64,000 nt of DNA from Uloborus plumipes (taxonomy: Eukaryota; Arthropoda; Arachnida; Araneae; Uloboridae): contig JAXGGA010000027.1 in assembly GCA_038373865.1 (NCBI GenBank), forward strand, positions 248,001 through 312,000. Reading direction: 5' to 3'. The first letter of the stretch is position 1. Every line of letters begins with the position of its first letter. Position numbers and translations under genes: made by a program. The notes beneath the pieces are model-generated. The model did not search any database. It was not told the DNA's origin and worked only from the letters and a program-made list of their open reading frames with translations. Below are positions 24,672 to 35,737 of the stretch, piece after piece.

Positions 24672-26226
24672 TCTGCCGATTTTTATACATTCGCTTCAAA
24701 CTCTGTAACAATTCTTTTATTATTATAACTTAACAAAATGTAATGGAATTTATGAAGAGTGTGCAAAAATATGTGCACAACTATTACTGCACCAGCTTCA
24801 AGAAATGCCGTACATAACAAAAAGTGATCTTGTCAACGGCAGAAAATTCTAGTTCTTTACTACGCGGTTAAAGAATACATTTAATACTATGTAAAAAACA
24901 TGTCCTGTGTAGCATAAAATCTTCAAAATAAAAGTTGAGTAATTATCTTTATTTTATTTTTTTATTTTTTTTTCCTTTTATCGATTAAATCATTTATTAA
25001 TTTATTTATTGAAAAAAAGAAAACATTGTTTAAGGTTTTATGCAGTGAGTTTTTTAGACCGGTAATGTATACAAATTGATTCCACGTTGAAATATGAGAA
25101 ACATTATTGCTGTTAAAATTCATATTTTTGCAACAGTTTTAAATATTTTGCGCAATTTGCGAATATAGAAAATAAATTTGCCAATGTCACAATAAAACAG
25201 CATCAGATTAGACGCGGAGAATTTCGATTAGTTATTCTGAAAAGAAAAAGAGGCAAATAGCTGTACAAGTAAAGCTGTTGTTTGGTTTTTCAACACATTT
25301 AAGATAATTTATTTGATTTGATTAAGAGCCCTTGAGTTACTACGAATAGAGAAACTTAATTAAAGAAATAATTATTACGCACACGCAATTGAATTACATT
25401 AAAACATTCAGAAGATTAATTTGACTTTCCGTATGATAATAATTACTTGCCTCACTCTTCTGAAACAAAAAGCGTTGCTAAGAGGCCAAAATAATGCAAA
25501 GATTTATTTCCTACAAATTATGTCTTTATGAGCAGCTGTTTTCTGGTATCTCAGGAAACGGGGTTTGAAATTATTCTTTTGTTCTAGTTCAGGTATGGGT
25601 TTTTTTCCTCGAAGCGACACAACTCTGAGAACAAACTAACTTTGCGATATGAGGAAATAATAAAAAATGTTTGGGAGAAAATTCTAATTGAAAGTGTAGA
25701 GAATGTGATGGAAAAATAAGTGCAACTGAAATTAAAAACTCGGCAAACATTTCAGTGGAATTGGGTATAATCATTGAGAAGGAATAAAGGTGTAGGGAAA
25801 AAGGATGGGGTCTTCAATTCTTGAAGCATAGATCTCAAATCATGTGACATATTTTAAAGTAAAGTATTGGAAGAAATCAGGTTTCTTTCACTTGTTTTAC
25901 GCGATACGTCTCTCATTCGCCGATGTTTAACCACGTGACTTGGGTATCTTTGTTTCAGCCTTTTCTAAGCCAATAACTGGACTTGCCCCCTCCATGTATT
26001 AATATATGCTCTAAGGTACATCTGTGTGTGTGTGTCCTGATGAAGAGGAGTTGGGCTGGAATAGATCTCGTGTAGTAAGCGGATAACGTTGCTGTTTAAG
26101 CACTTTCACAAATCGCAAAAAAAATCGTTTTAAAGATTCATTTTTAAAGATTTTGTTTTCATATTTATAATATTTGTCCTAATAAACTTGATCTAAATGT
26201 ATTATAATTTAAATACTATTTGGGTC
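24672..26226. other. AT-rich non-coding DNA
   Basis: No gene or repeat is recognised; there is a short (TG)n at about 26023. Confidence 0.55.
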
Positions 26227-26230
26227 TTAA

Positions 26231-26531
26231 ACCCTTTATGCCCCGACGGGACTTAGAAGTACAGCTTGTTTTAATTTAGTATTATGAATCTTAAATGGCT
26301 GGAATCATGCTGGTACTTGAAAGTACCACTCCTTGTGCTTTGCTGAGGTCTACAGATGGTACCTGCGATCAGAAACAGTTTTCTCAGGGGCCCTAAGGCG
26401 TAGGGGGCTTTAGATCCTACTGATTGTCAAAAAATGTTTATTCGTTATATACTTTGTTAAATGTATTTTCAACTAAAAACCCAAGAAAATATATTAAAAT
26501 TCATAGCTAAATTAATTTGGGACATAAAGGG
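26231..26531. mobile_element. piggyBac-like MITE
   Basis: TTAA (26227-26230), then ACCCTTTATGCCCC at the left, and GGGACATAAAGGG followed by TTAA (26532-26535) at the right. TTAA target sites with CCC…GGG ends are the piggyBac signature. The left end has one extra A. About 300 bp, non-coding. It contains a small GTACTTGAAAGTAC palindrome. Confidence 0.78.
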
Positions 26532-26797
26532 TTAATATTTACACTAAGATTATTTGATTCCAATAAGAAATCAACGCAAGTTATGCAAAAAAGCACTGCA
26601 GCTTCAAAATAATACATTATTATTATTTTTTTAATGTTGAATGTTATAGCTCTTTTCCTTTAATGTCGCATGTAATAGACGTTTCGGAAGGAAAAATAGT
26701 ACTTTTCGTGATATCTTTCAATGTAAAACACAAAACTGACGAAAAGTGGATACGCCCCTGTATTTCACAGAATTTTAAATTATTTAGCTATTCTTAG

Positions 26798-27050
26798 GAG
26801 GTAATAATGTTACAAGCGTCTAGTGGAAGGAAGCGTCATCACTTCTTGTATTACAAAGGAACTTTTAAGATACCTTACAAATATTGTGGCATTTTTGACG
26901 AGTGTATGTTATTAAATAAAAAAAATGATCAAAAATGCTTTGAGTTGAAATATGAAATAAAATCTTCACAAAAGAGCTGCAAACAGTTAGTTCAAAGCGG
27001 CAATGGAACCTCTGCATCAGTGCAAAGAGCAGACAATCCGCAAGAAAATC
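26798..27050 (+). CDS. Candidate internal coding exon, function unknown
   Basis: The segment is open for 84 codons between a possible acceptor (…CTATTCTTAG) and a donor GTGAGT at 27051. It reads EVIMLQASSGRKRHHFLYYK, with KIPYKYCGIFDECMLLNKKN and KSCKQLVQSGNGTSASVQ further on. Composition is mixed and polar with four Cys, unlike the poly-Phe/Lys chance frames nearby. Phase would be 0 in and 1 out. No matching exon, domain or signal peptide was seen, and the acceptor tract is weak. It could be a chance frame. Confidence 0.28.
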
Positions 27051-27059
27051 GTGAGTAAA

Positions 27060-29130
27060 CACCAAAATATATGAAAAATACAAACACACCCAGAAATTGT
27101 TTCAAAAATATTTTCGTTTCTTTCTTTGTTTATTTATTTATTTTTTTGGCTGATTGCACTTTAATTTTCTAGTTTGGAGCATCTGCTATTAAAAAATTGC
27201 TTTTTTAAATATTTATTGTTTCTGCGTTGCACTTCAAGCTGTTTAGGATAGCTTAAGAATCAAATTTTAACGGTATTTACAGAATATGTTGTGAAAAATG
27301 CTTCAAAAATTTTCATCTTTTATATCTAGTTATTTTCTATAACGCTTGAAGTAAGAAAAATTGTCCGTTAATAATGTAAATTAACACAATGAAACTGGAA
27401 ATACGATTACGATAAACAACCCGAAGCTGAAAGAAATAATAAAGTAGAATTTTTTCAATTTTCATTCTAGCATCAGACTTTTTTTGCATAAGCTTGTGGT
27501 AAACATGGACATATATTTATTAGAAAAGCTGTAACACTTCGTTATAAATCTCAAGAAAGTAATTAATTTTAACTATCTTCTTCCTTGTTAATTAACTTTT
27601 TTTTTTCTTTCTACACTCTACAAAGGAGCTATTAAACTTTTTTTAGGACTTCATTTGCCTTTTGTTTTGTTGCTCTAATGGATTTATTTCTAGCCAATCA
27701 ATGGAGAAAATAGGGGGAAATACTTGGTATAAATTTTCTTAGAACGGGAGACTAAGTTTACAAATTTTTATTTCTATAACCTACTCGACCAGATTCTCTA
27801 TTAATGTTTAAATCAGTTTAATGAAGGACTGTTTATTTAACTTACTAAAGGAATTCACTAATTAATTATAACTTTTACTTATGAATTGTAGGGTTTTAAA
27901 ATAAGTAGCAACACTTTTTATTCAAGTTGACTAGTTGGTTATTTATGCGTGATATAAAACACTAATTGGCTATCTCATGAAAATATTTTTAAGATAAGTC
28001 TTTCTCTACTTACTTCTTCTATATCGTTTTATTCCTACACTACTCTCCCCGAAAAGTTATCCATACTAACTACTGCTACTTAAGAAAAAAATACTTTTGT
28101 TTTCCAGCATTGTGCCTTTTACTTTGCTACTACAGATTTACTACAAATGATTCATTCGCTTTCAAAACGCTGTGGATTCAAAAGCATTGCACATACAACG
28201 ATGAGCAGTATATGAAAATAACCACATCTCATCAAGATTTGAAATTGGGTTAACTAGAGGTAATACGAGTGCATTATGTTTTAAAATGGTAACAAAATAA
28301 GAGCGGTTCTCTTTTGCGTGTGTTACATCGTGGTAACGTCCAGCGTCGTCCTGGTAATGTCTTGGTCCGTCATCACTGCCGCATGGAATGCTGTCGTAGA
28401 GTTTCTTGAACGCTTTTGGTATTGAGGATACATCAACAGGGTCATTAGCATGCCATCAAAGCACTACGAGAACAGATGAATACCACGCACATTGTAACAC
28501 AATAAAAAAAACGTTTTCTTGTTTTGTCGGCATTTTAAAAATACTGCTTTCGTAGCACTCGCATTACCACATGGTTAGTACCAAAAGTTGAGAAATTTCT
28601 GGTTATTTTAATATATTACTTATCGTTGTACTGCTTTTAGATTTGAAGTAAAGCTATTGCTAGTCTGGGGAGTTCATATCCTCTGTTAAAGTATATGAAT
28701 GCTTCTTGCTGAATGCCTGCCATATGAATGTTTCAACTTTCTTTCACATTACGCTCTATGCTACTTTTTCAACAAAATTTGTATTCTTTTAATTTCTTTT
28801 TTGAGAAGTGTTGGTTACATGACCCATGTTCTTACGTCTTGGGGATCTAATGGTATTATTTGCAGGGCTTTAGAAAACTTTTGTGCATCATAATACTGAG
28901 AAAACGGACTCGTCCTTATTTTTTCAAACCAGTATTACTCTTCTTTGTTGGCATTCAATAAGTACCACACAAGCTTGCACATAGAAATGATCTTTTTTCA
29001 AACAAGTCGAAATCCAATAATTTTTAAGATAAAAAAGCTCTGAAAGTTTACTTTAGATATTTGGAAAACGGTTGAATAAACCACAAGAACAACTTAAACA
29101 CTAAAAGGACTGTGTCACATTTATTAAAAC
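27060..29130. other. AT-rich DNA; possible small MITE at 28259-28568
   Basis: No gene is recognised. GGTAATACGAGTGC (28259-28272) and GCACTCGCATTACC (28555-28568) are near-perfect inverted ends. Inside them lie TTTTAAAATG and its partner, around a slightly GC-richer core; no target duplication is visible. Confidence 0.45.
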
Positions 29131-29294
29131 TTGTTCAACGCAACTCCCAATTTACCAGCAACTTCAACTTTTCATTCAACTGCCTGCCAGAAATAGCATG
29201 ATGATGATTTCTGGCTATAGTTTGACTGGAGAGAAGAAGTTGTGGTTGAATTGAAAGTTGCCTTGAACGATTTTTTCTATGTGTGAAACCCCCT
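29131..29294. mobile_element. Hairpin element, CTGCCAGAAATAGC family, copy 1
   Basis: Imperfect inverted repeat. TTGTTCAACGCAACTCCCAA on the left pairs with TTGCCTTGAACG on the right. The core holds CTGCCAGAAATAGCATGATG and GACTGGAGAG. Two related copies lie 1 kb downstream. Confidence 0.6.
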
Positions 29295-30126
29295 TAAAAC
29301 TCGAGTAAAGCTCTGATGAATAGCTCATATCCTGTTTTAGGGGACTAAACATTTTCATTTTTCCAGTATTTCCATATATGAATTCTACAATGCACTGGTA
29401 AGCTAAATTCACCAAACTAAGTTAAAAACGAAAGAAAATGCACGTACATTATATTGTGAGATAGTTGCACTTCTTTCCTTAAATTATATTTCGTAAAATA
29501 TTAATAATAAAAATTACAGATGAATGCTTTTTTGAACATTTCCTGTATGCGTATTTAATAAGTTAGCAATATTAAAAACAATTAATCCTGAATCTGCTTA
29601 AAAAGTATCTTATAGTACGTGTTGGGATTAGCGACGTTTCCTGAGTTACATTTATAAAGGTAAATGCTTGTCGCCAAAGATCTGAAACCAAGGGAATAGA
29701 CAATTTATCTCTTCTCCGTGTTAGAGGCAAACGATTCCCTCCCCAAAAGAGGGAAGTTCTGTGCGGATATTTCAAGAGCTGTAAATTGGATGAGAGAGTA
29801 ACACAAAGGTTTATAACAATAGGATAACCTCTAATGTTTGCAATGCGATCAGTAATGTTGTTAGGGGTATGTGGATTAAGTATGTGCGCAAGTTACACGT
29901 AACTGAGCGATTTCAACAACTTTAAATCAGCACTTAAAAGAAGTTTCCAAAAGTCACTTCACAATTGTTGGTTTATACAATTAATTTTTAAATTTAAAGT
30001 AGAAAACTGATAATGTAGCTTTTACAGCCGAGTATGGCACTGTGCCTGTAAGAGATGATTTTGCAGCGAAATATACAAAGAACTTTGAAGTGTCTTAAGG
30101 TTAATCCACATAACTAGAAGTAACCT

Positions 30127-30280
30127 AAAGCGGATAACACGCATAGGAAAATTTGTTCAACACAACTTCCAATTCAACTGTATTTTCTACTCTCCAGTCA
30201 ACTTGGGCCAAAAACATACGAGGTCTATGCTATTTCTGGCAGGTAGTTTAATGAAAAGTGGGAGTTGGGTGGAACTAAAG
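30127..30280. mobile_element. Hairpin element, same family, copy 2 (reverse)
   Basis: It contains CTACTCTCCAGTCAACTTGG and TGCTATTTCTGGCAGGTAGT, the reverse orientation of copy 1. It abuts copy 3 head to head. Confidence 0.6.
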
Positions 30281-30450
30281 GGGTATAACACTTCGGGAAA
30301 TTCGCCCAACGCAACTTCAACTTTTCATTCAACTACTTGCCAGAAATAGCACAGCACACGAATGTTTTCTGGCTAAAGTTGACTGGAGAGTAGAAGTTGC
30401 GGTTGAACTGGGCGTAGCGTTAAATGAATTTTCCCATTCGTGATACCCCC
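30281..30450. mobile_element. Hairpin element, same family, copy 3
   Basis: GGGTATAACACTTCGGGAAA at the left end pairs with TTCCCATTCGTGATACCCCC at the right, about 170 bp in all. The core CTTGCCAGAAATAGCAC…GTTGACTGGAGAGTAG is shared with copies 1 and 2. Confidence 0.65.
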
Positions 30451-33400
30451 TTTATTTTCCTATGTGTGACATTCGTTATAAAATATATGTCTCAAAAGAA
30501 ATATTTTATTGGTTTTTCTATTTGTATCTATAAAATGGTGTATATCACTTGCTATAAAACTTAATCCAGTATTTGAGTTGGAAGCTCTTCTCAGATATTT
30601 TTTTTTCCATTTTATTAGGATTGGCAACTTTCATAACCTTGATTAATAGTGTTGACCCACTTAAAAGCTGAGCTGGTAAGCGAGATTCTATCGCAAAGCA
30701 GAATTTTCAATGAGGCTCTCTCTTGAAGATTTAATATTTATTAGGGAAATTTTATCCTGTAGAAAGGTACGAGAATGATTTAATATTCTTGTCTATAAAT
30801 GTGTGCGCCTTTTTTCTTGGCTTGCTTGCAACATGTTTGCATTAATAATGAGTAAGTTATATTTCATTATTTGACAGCATAAATATTCACGTAAAATTGT
30901 CTGTTTCTTTTAAAAAGACTTGGAATTTTTTGATGACTTCCAGATTAACTTCATGTTCCTCGAAAGTTTTCTTGAGCAAATGAAAAGAAAGAAAAGAGAG
31001 CAACAATGCCAACATTAAGATAAAATTATTAGTGATCCTTCTAGCTGTATTGACATCAATATTATAACTACAGCTTTAAAATAGATTTATTAAAAAAATC
31101 TGACATATTTTTGAAACAATCTAGCGAAATTTATGAAACATTCGAGAAAATCAAGTTTTTACTCAAAACTACTTTCAACTGATTCATTTTTAAATACACG
31201 CAAACCATTTACGATGTTATGTTTATCGGTTGGTCTTTGCAGCCTAAATCATAATAAAGAACTAGAAATAATTTCCTTCTATATTCTGAAATTTTAGTGA
31301 TGCGTCTCACTTAATTAGATCTTTATACGCCACCACGCACCAGTTATGTAAACTTACTTTATGTGGGTTGTTTGGTAAGAAAGAGCATAAAATTTAGATT
31401 TCAAATAAATAAATTTTGCTTTTCAAATGTTTAAGCTGCGTTACTTTTGTTGCCGGGATGAATATGTTAGAAAGTGATAAATATACTCGGAATGTGATAG
31501 CTTCAAAGAGAAAAAAACAATGGTAACTACAAATTAAAGGAAAGATGGTGAACGCAATTCTAGAGCATAAATTTTTATTCTTGAAAATATTTAATGTAAG
31601 GTAGATCGAGGTACAGTGGATCTAGAGGTGCAGTAAAACCAGCTCTTTAAACTTATTACTATAGAACCTTTTTTGTGTATATGAAGTAACTAATTGAAAA
31701 AGTAGCTAATTGAAAATAGTTGCTTTCTGCGTAAAAGAAAAATAAAAAACATGGAAATACTAAATAAAGCATTTCAAGCAGATTTTATGACACGTGCTCA
31801 AAGTAATTTGTCTGATTCGAAGTATTTTTAATCTGATTTAGAGTCAGCTACCGACTATAAGTACTAAATAGGATTTCTAGAGCAGTGAGTTGCTCTATTT
31901 AAGCTCCTAAGATTTATTTGCATATTTATATCCGACGTATTAAAACTATATTATAATTATTTGTACAGTAGAGTAAACCACTATTTAATGTGCCTAAAAG
32001 TACAAAATAACATCAATTTCTCACTTATTTTCTTTTTTACTTTACAGATGCAAATATAATGCCATCTTATTCTGTCTGAAAATAATCATTAAAGTAATAG
32101 GCATCTAATTTTACTAAAACGAGTAAAAGTGAACCGAAACCTGAAATTATTCGAGTTGGTCACTACATGCTTGTAAAATTTTCGAAAAAAGGAAAATAAT
32201 TTATTTTACTGCGGATTGGTTGTCCAAAGAAGTAACGAAGATTATGTTCACTAAGATTTATGTGAGAAAAATTGACTGGAAATCAAGTTACATTTCTAAA
32301 AACGCAGATAAAACTTATATTTATTTTAAAGATATTTTCATACTTCTTGATTCAGACATGGTTCAAGAAAATACAAGAAAGACTATTTCGCCTACTTCTT
32401 TCAATTATGCATTAATATTATTTTAGCAGTCGCTGATTCCAATCAACACACTTTCTAAGTCTCGCTTGATTTTTTTGAAAAAATGCTTTGATGAAATTTA
32501 TAATAATACAATGCCTTCCTGATAAGGATATTTAATACAAATTCTTCAGCCCCCTCCCACCGTTTTTTTTTTCAACATTTGGCATAAAAAGTACCAAATT
32601 AATTGTGTCGGTAGCAGAAAAAAAAAGACATTTAATAATGTATACAAATGAATGTGTAAGAGATTTAATATGTATACAAATTTATTTCATATGCATGATA
32701 GCGCAGTAGGAAATATATAACATGAATATCAATTCAACTTTAAAATGTAGTTTTGATCCAAGTTCTCAAAGGAAAATTCCTGACTCTCGAATAGAAAATT
32801 GTGTCTCTTGCAATAACTCTAAAACTCGCAATAACTCTAAAACTAATTCCTGAAAGCAATTTCAGGGGAAGAGTATTTCGGAAAATCTATGCGTCTCACA
32901 AATTTTATCGATCAGCATAAACGCTAAAAGTAACAAAGTAGCACTCACCCTGCCTTTACTCACTAAGGGTCTTTGAAACTGCTAAGTATGAGAAAATTAA
33001 ATTATAAAAGCCAGAGTTCACCGGGGGAGGGGGGGGGTTATTAACTCGGAAGGTAATGCGCTTTAAACGCCCAAGCTAGTAATCAAGGTGTCGATGCTGT
33101 GTATTGAAACTGTTTGTGTCAAACTTAATCAGCTACCTCTTCTTTCATACTTAAAAGAGAAAGTGTCAAGCAGGTGGTTTAAAATTCGTAAAATTTCAAA
33201 AATACGTACACGGGAATAGTGTCATTTCGTACGAACAATGCATGCGTTTTTCTCGTGGATACGCTGCGCTTTAAAATATTGCAAAGGCTTTAGGCTTTAT
33301 ATCTACACACCTGCTTAATAGCCATTTTATATTCAAATTACTTGAAATTTCTAGGAAAGAGGTACAAATTACTATTTTCAAAGTGAAATGTATTGTTTGA

Positions 33401-35459
33401 ATATGGCAGCTTTCTTGAAAAAAAGAAAGAAAAGAAACGTAATTTTTCAGGATGGGAAAATACCAATTTGATTTTAAGCAGTAAGTCACCGCCTTTAAGC
33501 CAGGGTCAAGGCAGAAATACATGCAATATACCGCCAAGTCGATTACTCCATCTAGATGGATTGAAGCATTTTAGAAAATTAACAATACCTAAAAATGGAG
33601 TACTAAATAAATCTATAATACAACAAACAGCAGCTCGCAATCACCGCCTTGCTTTTTGAAGATTTTAATTTTTCTGCGTTTCGTAACAATCAGAAAGTAT
33701 TAAATTCAAAACTTATCATTAAACAAATCAAAAAACATCATCTGCCATTAACATTGATTATCACAAAAAATTCGATTGTCAACCAGTTTAATTTTTAAAC
33801 GTCTCTATTCGTATTAATGTTTCGTGGAAGTCACAAATCCTAAAGTGACTCTCCAGTGATAGCAATATGAATTTTGTACTTTCCTTTTTTTTTCTTTTGA
33901 AACACAATTGCAAGTTTCTTTTTCGTTTTTCATTGTTGGTGTTGCTCAAAACAAAAACAGATTCCATGCTGACTGACAGTTTTTTTATTTTTTATTATTG
34001 AACGCCACAAAGATTTCCTGCCTGTTAGTCCTAATGTGAGGTAATAAATATCAAACAGTTGAGCCCAATTACGCATGACAATACAAATAATGGTGAAGAT
34101 AGAGGTTTATCTAAAAAATATATGTAATTCCTATTAATTATTACATTTGGATATTTGAACGTAGAAAGATTTACTCATAGTTCGTTCATATTGGGTTGCT
34201 CATCATAATTTTAAATCAAAAATTCTTTTGAAAAACAAATACACCTGCTGATTGAAAACTTATCTCTACTGATTCATCATAATGAAAAAAATCAAAAATG
34301 AAACTTATCAAATTATACAACTTTAACATCGATAAATTTTTAACATTTTGCTTTTTTTAATTTATTGTGTTTCAGCTGTTATTCAGAAATCAAAAACCCA
34401 CTATAAATATAAGGCTGCTATACACTTGTACAGTCAGATCGATCTTTGACTCTTGTGGAAAAAGTATGTAAGTTACACTTAAATCACACTATAATAAGAA
34501 ACTTTGTTTATGTGGACAGGAAAAAAAAGACTACCAAATGAAATTTTTTGTTATGCTATCGGACAATAACATCGCTATATTTATTAAAGTAAAAAAAGTT
34601 TGGAGCTAGGTATTGATCTGCGTGAAGGTCAATGTTTATACTGCCAAGTGTTTCTAGAAAAGTTTAGGACAGAAAGTTACCGTTAATTTAATAGATACTC
34701 ATTAGCATGTAACCTTAAAGAAATTCGTTTCTGAGGAACAATGAGCAAATTATTCAATATTTTCCTCGAAGTTCGTAGATTTTATATTCATTTGTTGCTA
34801 AAATAAGAATGCAAGTATTTACTTTAAACAATATTGATTAGCTTCCTTTTCTTTAAATAATAATGAAGTCTTTGCTTTAAATCATATTGACTGAATTTTT
34901 ATTTATTTATCTGTTTTTGCAAGTTATGTTTTAAATGAATGTGAGCGCAGTTTCAAGCCTAATCAGCTTTAGTTTTTTCTTCATGGTAGTGCGGGAAAGA
35001 CCAATATGCAGTCCGTTTCGAAATGATTGGTTCAGCCCCATATTTGAAGTTTATTGCTCTTAATTGAGAATGAGAACCCTTTTTTAGACTCGGATAATCA
35101 CTCGTTGGTATAAACATTTAAGAAAAAAATTTTAATACATGATCAATTCCATTTTACATGATTTCGAATTTTATTTTGAGGCATTTTCAAATAGATATTT
35201 CCGTCTTTATTATTATAAACCATCAACTCGTTTCTTTGTTTTAAATTTGCATAAAAATTATAGTTTAGTCTTACTGCGGGAAGAAGTTTCTCTGTGTTGG
35301 GAACCGATTTCAACAGCGGGTTTAAAAAACTGAAATGGATCATCATTGCAGTCGTTAATTAGTTGAGCAGGGTAAATTGCTGCATTTAAGAAATGTGGAA
35401 AATCTAATAGAGAAACAGACCACATAATGCAAAATGATCAAATAAGATTCGTGCTAAAA
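30451..35459. other. AT-rich non-coding DNA; one possible TATA promoter
   Basis: No gene is recognised. A run of perfect form, TATAAATA at 34402-34409, is followed 30 bp later by CAGT (34431-34434), then a GTAAGT at about 34468. This is core-promoter-like, but no coding exon follows. A G run is at about 33023-33038. Confidence 0.5.
34402..34473 (+). promoter_or_regulatory. TATA/initiator-like motif pair
   Basis: TATAAATA, an initiator-like CAGTCAG 30 bp downstream, and a GTAAGT donor-like hexamer after a further 35 bp. In this AT-rich DNA the TATA alone means little; the spacing is what is suggestive. Confidence 0.2.
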
Positions 35460-35622
35460 TATGATGAAAAAAAAAAACGTAAATAATGTTAAAATTATCA
35501 CAAAAACACAGCAAATAACTATTTCAAAGTTGCAATGAAGAGGCTCTATTGTCTCATTGAAATAGCTGTTTGCTGTATTTTCGTGATAATTTGTGCTTTA
35601 TTTGCGTTGGTTTTTTACTTGC
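35460..35622. mobile_element. Hairpin MITE, copy 1
   Basis: Left arm 35476-35527 (AACGTAAATAATG…AACTATTTCAA) pairs with right arm 35557-35608 (TTGAAATAGCTGTTTGCTG…TTTGCGTT). The arms are 52 bp with few mismatches around a 29-bp loop. A second copy is at 48667-48838. Confidence 0.75.
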
Positions 35623-35737
35623 ACCAGACCACATATTGTTGTTACCAACTTATTACAGAATGAAATTGCTTGATACAAAAATAAACCATCTGGGTGTCCA
35701 TTAAAAGTAGCACTCCAACACGGAAAGACTACCGTAG

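Noticed and set aside
33393..33659. 88-codon frame starting MFEYGSFLEKKKEKK
   Set aside because: No domain or splice context; antisense frame equally long, typical of chance.
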